Assembly (NCBI GenBank): GCA_032988165.1
Contig: JANTQF010000083.1
Coordinates: 59,230-123,229, forward strand
Reading direction: 5' to 3'
DNA: 64,000 nt
DNA from: Emmonsiellopsis sp. PD_33
Taxonomy: Eukaryota > Ascomycota > Eurotiomycetes > Onygenales > Ajellomycetaceae
Both the position numbers and the translations under genes were made by a program. This document shows positions 56,547-64,000 of the stretch, in pieces. The notes under the pieces were generated by a model that was not told the origin of the DNA, did not search any database, and was given only the letters and a program-made list of their open reading frames with translations. The stretch's first letter is position 1; every line of letters begins with the position of its first letter.

Positions 56547-56820
56547 TAGGAAATGCCCTTGGCAATTTTGAATGCAACATGGGTGAATGGGAAATATTAA
56601 CTCTGACAGTCATTATATAGGGGGGAATACCCTTGATGATTTAAATGCAATGTGGGTGAATGGGAAACATTAGCTCCAACAGTCATTATATAGGGGGGAA
56701 TACCCTTAATGATTTAAATGCAATGTGGGTGAATGAGAAACATCAGCTCCAACAGTCATTATATAGGGAGAATACCCTTGGTGATTGGGATGCAATGCAG
56801 GTGAATGGGAAATATTAGCT
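56547..56820. repeat. 73-bp tandem repeat, nearly 4 copies
   Basis: Units include AATGCAATGTGGGTGAATGG and CAGTCATTATATAGGGGGG. The spacing of GGGTGAA is 73, 73 and 72 bp. Parts of the unit (TATAGGGGGAGATACCC) also occur singly at 55349 and 55730. Confidence 0.75.
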
Positions 56821-56993
56821 TATCTAGTAATAAAATATACCTCTTTTATATACTAATATATCTTCATAGCATACTTCCATTTCCTGGGTATTTAGTCTCA
56901 TCTCATAGAACTAGGTATATCAGCCCACACTCACTATCATAGAGACATCTTTCAGAAATTAAACCTAATATAGGCCTCTCCATTGAGCCTATA

Positions 56994-57269
56994 GGCATCA
57001 CTTGGTAGATCAATGTTACAGCACATATCAGTCATCTTCAGGATATTTACTGGGTTGAGTGCTGGATCACTTGATAAATCAATATTATAATATATATTAG
57101 TGATCTTCAGGATATTCATAGGATTAAGTGCTAGATTACTTGGTAAATTAATGTTACAACACATATCAGTGATCTTCAGGATATTCATAGAGTTAAGTGC
57201 TGAATCACTTGATAAATTAATGTTACAACACATATTGATGATCTTCAGGATATTTACAGGGTCAAGTGC
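56994..57269 (-). repeat. 69-bp tandem repeat, 4 copies, open on the minus strand
   Basis: Four units encode 23-aa repeats of the form ALNPMNILKITDMCCNINL followed by PSDx, all in one frame with no stop. This survives in a region where other frames are broken by mutation. Confidence 0.7.
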
Positions 57270-57499
57270 TAAGTTATGGGTGGAGGTGTTGCCCTGCATT
57301 TAGCCCTAAATGCTACCCATCATGAGAGATATTAGGGTCTGCCCTGGGCTTGTTGCATGAGATCACATAGGAGAGCCTATTAGTGAATCTTACCTATAAG
57401 GTACACTAGATGGGCCATCATACTGAGTAGGTGTTAGTGTAGAAGTCTCCTGCTTCTGAGTGTATTATTTTTCCACCTTATAATATTATTTTCCAGCAT

Positions 57500-60400
57500 C
57501 AGACATTGTGACTAATTATCATAAAGAGAATGCAGTCTGAATGATGATGATCAGCCACTGCCAGTATGAAAGAAGAGAATAGTTATGCACAGAATAATCT
57601 TATAGATTGACTCATTGATTGCTACTAAAAAGGATTTTGGGATTTAGAAGTAGCTAAAAAAATGACACATTCCATGTACAGTGCAAAAGCTTGATGCCTT
57701 CAGGGCTATATTGCAACCTGCCCCTAGACTTATATCAGACTGGTATAACATAGAGACTTGGTTTCCACACAGTAGGAAGGCTGATTATTGTGTAATCCCC
57801 AGAATCATCACTTAGAATCAGTAGGCCTAACAACCCATTGAACCCAGTTGAACTCACCAATGTGACTGCAAAAAAGACCCAATCATCATATCCATATAAG
57901 TTATGAATAAAAATAGCTTGGATCCAACTAATTTTTGAATTTCTATACTCAATAATATCCTCTTGTATGAGTGTTATTCAACAGGTTTCATTACTATATA
58001 ATAAATAAGCATATAATCAACAGTGTTCTAATGAGAATGAGAGATGGTACTTAGGTATAAAAGTAATTTTTTGGTAAAATCAGAGTGACCTTAGCTCTGA
58101 TTCCAGGATGGATGGTTTATTCCAGTCAAGACTATATGCTTGTCTTAGTTTTTGAAGGAATAGATGGACATTCAGAAGGTTTGATATTCAATTTGTTAGA
58201 ATTCCCAGCATATCCATGCCATTTTTTGGTAACAGTAAAGATATAAGATTTACCTACAGAGATTTCCAGGTATGATCTGGAAGGTTCTCCAGCACATATG
58301 ATTCATCAGTTGAAAGAACATCATTGGATTTGTAGTCATCAACTCAAATCAGATTGATCAGAAGGGCAGGATAATGTTCATGGATTTTCCTTAACCTCTT
58401 TCTAAGTTCTGGCTGAGAGTTATCAAATGCACCATGAAAAGCAAGCTGAACTGTCTGATGAAAACTCTCCTGTTGAAGTAATACCTTTTCAACATCATGA
58501 TGATTTGTATGGTAGATTAGTTGTTTATAATCTCTATGTTTATTCTCCTTCATCAACATATTACTGTTGTTGGTAGTTCCATATTCCCTGATTTCATTAA
58601 TATAGTGCAGTCTGATATGTATATTTAGTCAGTTTTTCATTCTAATGAAGGATGCATCTTTTTTCATAGAGAGAGCTGAGTCTTACTCTAGACCTTCTAC
58701 CTTAATAAAGGTAGAATATCCATCTGACCTGATTAATATCAATATCTGACTCAGTGCTAGAGATACTCATCAGCTCTGACTTACTAACCCTGCATGAGAA
58801 GGAGTCTGGGCTCATTGTACTGTATTTACTGCTACATCTAGGAAGAACTGTAGGTATTAATGAGCAATGATAATAATTTATTGAATTTCTTTTAGATCAT
58901 GAACAGCTGAGTTATGTGATAGTAAGATTGAATTACTTCTTGCAATTACCATAAATATATTAATAATCAAGTTCACCATCAGGGTGCCAAGTTTTGAGAA
59001 TATCAGTGAGAGTGCCCTATGGATTTGATCTTTAAGCTATGAATGTTTAAGACCACATTGCAATATAAGTGATATCAGAATAGATGCCCAAGCATGCTCT
59101 TGCAGTTGGTACTTCTCTAGATGGATAAGAGGTAACTGTAGGTGTGCTCATCCTCAGAGAAAAGAGAAGGTCTGCAATATTTAGAGGTACTCAGTCTTTC
59201 TGACTGAAGTTAATGCTAATTCCACCAGCACAGAATGAGCTATTTTTGAAATCCCTGAATACTTGCTGTGTGCAGGATTGAATGGGAAGAACATAATCAG
59301 ATTTAAACTTGAATATATCTTAAATAGGTAAGAGTTGTTGTCCACCAATCTGCTCCTCTATTATAGCTCCTTTCTCTTTATTAGGTTTGGAGCATTCTCT
59401 GCCTGGTGTTGGATCTATTAAGTGTCATGATGATAGCACCCATTTTAAATGATATCAAATGATAAATCTGATCTCTTTTAGTCCCTAATCAGACAGCTCT
59501 GACATGAGTACTCTGCACTTAGGCCTTTAATATCAGCATTCCCATTCTACTGTGGCATGTCACTGATAAATGATAAGCAGGAAGAAACAATCTAAATGGT
59601 GTCACCATTAATGTTAATCAGAATGCTCTCACTATCCAACTATAGAAATTCAGGGGATAAGACTCTAACAATATCTGAGAAGTTCATATCATGTGAACTG
59701 AATGTCACTATAAATAGGTTATTGCACTTCTTGTGTTTAGCTGCACTCAGAGCTGAAATCCAGTACATACTCATTAAACTCTGATACATGTTCTGATAGA
59801 GGCCAAACCCATCAATAAAAAGCTGATAAGGAAGGGATAATACTTTCTACCCTCCAGTAAAGATATTCTTTAAGAACTCTCTCCCATAGATCATAATCTT
59901 CAGCTCTCTATGTATTGGTGTTGATCTGCAGTATGACTGAGTAGTGGCTGAAGCCACATGGAGAACCCTCTGAAGGAAAAGACTAGGAGTGGAATTTTCA
60001 GTTAGGAAGGTATTATTGATTTCATTAAAGATATAATCAATAAAGATGTAGGCTCTGGATAGAACAGAGCTTGCTAGAATGATATTTAATATGTTATTCT
60101 CAACTAAAATTATCTTATATTAATGGAAGGGTGAATGAGGACTCTGAAAATTAGGTCCTTCTACATTCAGAGTTAAGTACTGCATGATAGATTGAATCTG
60201 CAAAACAGTCCTATTGAAATATGGAGATGTCTCCTGTCTATCCTTTCTAATAAACTGCACTCTGCCCATATAGTTGAAGTTGGTCTTATCTGGTTGTCTG
60301 TATGGATATTTATCATTTTCACACTGGTACTATATGAAATCAGAGGGGAAAATTGATTCACTGGTGGAAGAATACAAGGTAAATTCCCCAAAGCAGTGTT

Positions 60401-61420
60401 TAATTGAGCTTCTCCAGCTATATGAGTGCTATAGTTTCATAGGGGAGTCAATAACTTCTGCCATCTCAATGTGCATGTGCTGTTGAAACCTCTGGAACCT
60501 AACAAGCCTTAACACTAATAAGACCATGTCTTGAAAGTATAAGGACATCAATGTATGATTAGTAAGGTGTTTTTCAGCATGAGAGAATATTAGTATCTGA
60601 TCTGAAGAGATAATTGGAATCTATATGCAATGTAATGAAAGGATTGGGAACTGCACCCTACATTTCTTTTTTAGATTTAACAGTCCATTGGGGAGGTTAT
60701 GGATCAGAGTGATATCCTTCAGAGTCTGGAGAATCTGCAGTAATGACTGATATAGCTCTTGAGATATCCTAATAGACTCTATCCATAAAGTGAAGGCTGT
60801 TGTAAAAGGATCCATACAATTCTTATCCTATTTATGAATAAGAAGCTCTGTAGGGTTATTAACTATGTAAATACAATTAACTTTACCATTGATGTGTGAT
60901 GAGGTTATTAGATTATTACCTTGAATAATTAGATTGAAGGAATTAACCTCTTGGATCTCAGAGTTTCTAGCCTCTTAGGCCCCCAGAGGATGTTTGGATG
61001 TAGCATTGATGTTGTCCATTTTGTTCTTCTTGATCTCAGTATAATGATCCACATTGTTGTTAATATCATCATTCATGGTATATTCATCATCAGCTAATTT
61101 ACAAGCTACCTAGGTGGTGTTTAGAAGTCAATGTATTGTGTTTGCTTCCTTATTTAGTTTGCAGAGCTCATTGTTGGAGTATGTAGCATCCTCATCATTA
61201 TTATTTTTAGTGGGCTGATCAGGTTGATCTATTACCTGATTTTCTAAGTTAAAAGATTAAGTAAATAATTGAATCAGAATATAAACACATACCTCTACAT
61301 CACCTGGTATGGGCTCTGACATAAAATCCCAAGATCCCATATCATAATCAAATGTTGGATCATTTATATCAGTATTGATGTAGTTTTTGGAGGTGTCCTG
61401 TGGTGATTTCAGACATCAGC
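57500..61420 (-). pseudogene. Decayed DNA-transposon transposase (TNP2/KDZ-like)
   Basis: On the minus strand broken frames carry a consistent order of fragments. Near 61350 is YDMGSWDFMSEPIPGDVE (N-terminal part); near 59830-59770 is LFIDGFGLYQNMYQSL, then MSMYWISALSAAKH; near 59570-59485 is SDMPQ, then GNADIKGLSAEYSCQSCLI; and at 58559-58344 a further stretch with QLAFHGAFDNSQPELRKR. The FIDGFGLYxNMYxSL and AxYSCxxCL patterns resemble large fungal transposases of the CACTA/TNP2 or KDZ (Plavaka-like) type. Stops interrupt every part. The class assignment is from memory of family patterns and needs a profile search. Confidence 0.5.
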
Positions 61421-63850
61421 CTCTTGGAGCTGGGTGCTTGTTTGCTCCACAAAGAGTGTGTTTTCTAAGATGATGAAGGCTGTGTATGGCTATATTGCAG
61501 GTTGGATTTTTTTGGAGGGAAAAGTGGGAAAATTGGAAAAGGAGTATAAATATAATAGCTCTGAAAAAAGAAATGGGGCTAAATGTGTACTAAATGTGCC
61601 TTCAAAAATAGAGATCCTAAGTCATGTTGTCTGGTAGAATTATGAACTTTAATCTTTTCCATTTCCTTTCATTATCTGTAGGTTTCCTTCTCCATTGGAT
61701 ATAATTTCATTTTCATATCATTACCTGGTCTACCCACTACCCAGTCATGTCTGCCATTAACTCCTTCAGTTCAGAATTGAGTAGTATGGTTAGTTTCTAT
61801 TCCACAAATAAGAACTTTATGGATGTATTGCTAACTAGAAGTAGCCTGATGGCCAGGGGGATGAGCTTCCTCCTGTGAACCCTGCACTTACTAGAAGTAG
61901 CAGCATATTAATAGAAAGTCAGAATCACATGAGTAGTATATCCTCTAATTCCAATGGACAGTGCAATCAGGTTGTGTCAGGGTCCTATGAGCAAATGAAT
62001 TGCACACAGAAGAGGGACCTTTAGTAGCAGACAAGATGGTTATATCTCCTTACATTCTTCAGGGAAGTGGATGAACTGGTATTATGGGTGTTTTGAGGTT
62101 ACAGTTATAAATCATGTATGTGGACTGTAGCACAGAATGGTGCACTCAACAATTTTCAGACATGAAAATGCAAGACACTTGACTATATGAAGGTAAGAGT
62201 TGACCCAGATACTCAGTGAAATCCAACTGAAAACCCAGCCAAAGTCAGCTGTGAGTTAAGATAAATCTGGAGAGAATTGATGGAGATTCAATGATAGGCA
62301 GAGAAATATGAAATATAGGTTAATTAATAATTCTAGGAGAACATCATTATGATAGGCACAGAAATGAATTTCAGAGATGATGGCTCTAGGTACTGATCTG
62401 GTTATCAACTATAAGGATCAATAATCAGCTATTTTATATATAAGATGTTTGGCAGGGTCACCAATGAGAATCCAGAGTGCTTATGATCAGTTAATAAAGC
62501 TCCAACTTGAATTGAATAGAAAATATTATGGTGCTGGGCTGTGTAGTCAACACTGTCTATGAGTATTTTAAAGTCAGAATAAACTGCTAATCTATTGGTT
62601 TTATCACAGGAACATATTCAGCAGGAAAAAGAGCTGGATAAAGCCAGTCATTCAGGATGTGACATATATAACTGTACTGATAAGGAGGGTATCTTCCAGC
62701 ATTTCTTTTAGGGGTTCACTTCAGATAAGTTTCATCAGGTGTTCTATTAGACTGGGCTAATCCTGGATTATGAACAGTCCAATTCTATAGGGTAATAATA
62801 TATCAAATGTATGTGTTGGCACCTGCAATTCTAAAGATCAATGGCTTATACCTCACCTAAAAATATATGCAAATCTTGCTACCTAGGTTAAGCTGTGGGA
62901 TGATCTAGTTGAAAGGGATGAGGATAGGTATATCCAAGTTGGAGCATGAGATGAAGTTATTGATTTTTAGGACTATATGGCCTCTGTGGAATAATACAGT
63001 GGTGTAGGCTAGGAGAACTTTGCAGAGCTGATTACCCATTGAAAACCCAAAAAGAAACAAAAGTCCAATTCTGAAGTTAAGAAGGCTGTGAAGAAGAAAA
63101 TATGCTTTATCTCCATCTCAGAGCAGATAGGATCTGTAGCTTTGTAAGGTATAACCTATAGCTTTGGATGTGGGATGTGGATTAGTAGCACTAGGTGCAT
63201 TTTTGGAGCATATTTCTTCCATGAAAACCTGGATAAAATGAATTGCTGGTTGCAGAGCTGGATGTATTGAATAGAGAATAAAGAATTTAATGGTTTCATT
63301 GTGGAGGAGATAATTCTAATGCATGGTCAGAGAGAATGCATGGGTGAGGATTTTCAACTGAGTAATCATATATTCATTTTGAATTGCTTTCTATATATCT
63401 TCCATATAGTATTAGTTTAATTTCAGTATATTCACTGCTGCCAGATAGTAAAATGAAGTATTTGTAAAGCATTCCTAATATCTATCTCAATGATATGATG
63501 GAGGGTGTGGGAAATTACTGCACTTACTCTTTGTTGTTGGTATGCACTCACTTCACAGATCTATATATATATATTTTGGAGCTGTTAGTAGCTAGTTTGC
63601 ATGTGTATTCTAAAAACAGTGAGGGTCCATATCATATATTATCTTAAAAGACATCAGTATGAGCTCATTCCATAGTCATATTTGAGTTGGCCAGTTTAGT
63701 ATATAGAAAATAAAAAAAGATGATGTTGATTTCAGAGGTAAACTGGAAGTGAGTAAACAAAGTGATACATTGATTGCTAGGTGGGGTAGTCAGATGACAC
63801 CTAATTCATTACAAAATGCTCACCTTTTCCTCTTCCTCTTCCTCTTTCTT
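61421..63850. other. Unclassified decayed AT-rich sequence
   Basis: No gene, LTR or terminal inverted repeat could be recognised. On the minus strand around 62460-62330 a fragment reads like an old coding sequence (ADYxSL, AIISEIHFCAYHNDVLLELL), which may belong to a second element. Confidence 0.4.
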
Positions 63851-63889
63851 CTTCTTCAACTATGCACTCAATAGCCCAACATTTATCCA

Positions 63890-63903
63890 CCCCCCCCCCC
63901 CCC
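63890..63903. repeat. C14 homopolymer at the repeat-block border
   Basis: A run of 14 C follows a CTT/CTC-rich patch (63829-63858) and lies just before CpG-containing DNA resumes at about 63949. Length may be unreliable in assembly. Confidence 0.7.
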
Positions 63904-64000
63904 TTAAACCCCCAGAATTTTCCCTTCCTTCCCTGCTACACCTTGCTCGTCCGGTATATCATGCTTTTCTTTTCATGAGGTTTGACATTTGACAACGCGG

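Larger units (their letters stand above)
54200..63948. mobile_element. AT-rich, CpG-free repeat block with decayed transposons and many tandem repeats
   Basis: From just after 54200 to about 63948 I see essentially no CG dinucleotides, while flanking DNA has many. No intact gene is supported. The block includes a set of different tandem repeats (54.6-57.3 kb), inverted protein-coding-like modules (55.4-56.2 kb), a decayed DNA transposon (about 57.5-61.4 kb) and unclassified decayed sequence (61.4-63.85 kb). Outer borders could not be fixed by terminal repeats. Confidence 0.8.

Noticed and set aside
54200..63948. CRISPR-like reading of the tandem arrays
   Set aside because: The repeats are direct head-to-tail units without unique spacers, in a eukaryotic AT-rich block.
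54200..63948. Second LTR retrotransposon bounded by LTRs
   Set aside because: I could not find a pair of long direct repeats with TG/CA ends or a target duplication; the longest similarities are the short tandem and inverted modules.

Overview
The window is nuclear DNA of a filamentous ascomycete (Pezizomycotina). The evidence is many short introns (about 50-120 nt) with GT-AG borders and CTRAC-type branch sites, compact intergenic spaces, and clearly recognisable fungal housekeeping genes. Two long AT-rich blocks are almost free of CpG and hold decayed transposons, which is the footprint of RIP-like or methylation-driven mutation in repeats. CpG loss confined to repeats has been described in Onygenales such as Coccidioides, so a eurotiomycete of that order is my best guess. 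The species cannot be fixed from the sequence alone.

Layout. 0.8-17.6 kb: sphinganine C4-hydroxylase (+), an unrecognised 535-aa protein (-), a divergent pair made of a long-chain fatty alcohol oxidase (-) and an SCP-x type thiolase (+), an HNH-endonuclease domain protein (+), and a nine-exon secreted/membrane kelch protein (-). 19.4-24.8 kb: one complete but dead Ty1/copia LTR retrotransposon on the minus strand, with 311-bp LTRs, a CTTTC target duplication and a half-tRNA-iMet primer site. 26.5-54.2 kb is gene-dense: a GPI-anchored Thr-rich protein (+), DBP6 RNA helicase (-) divergent from PIG-A/GPI3 (+), ARL3/ARFRP1 GTPase (-), RCM1 rRNA m5C methyltransferase (-) divergent from a GNAT acetyltransferase (+), a FYVE protein (-), a double-BTB protein (-), a glutathione transferase (-), a tiny complex I subunit (+), SAP18 (-) divergent from PRP18 (+), an OSGIN-like flavoprotein (-), a small secreted Cys-rich candidate (+), and a GH3-GNAT-GNAT fusion (+). 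54.2-63.9 kb: a CpG-free AT-rich block packed with different tandem repeats, inverted modules and a decayed DNA transposon with a TNP2/KDZ-like transposase (-). The last 60 bases return to ordinary, CpG-containing DNA.

Functional themes. The alcohol oxidase ends in a consensus PTS1 (ARL) and the thiolase in a PTS1-like ARI. They share one 1.8-kb divergent promoter with a CCTCGG core, the motif of the FarA/FarB fatty-acid regulators, which suggests a small peroxisomal lipid-oxidation unit. The remaining genes are mostly core functions (ribosome biogenesis, splicing, GPI anchoring, Golgi traffic, respiration, sphingolipids) that are not obviously linked. Gene models were assembled by hand from splice signals and reading-frame continuity; all joined lengths are multiples of three.
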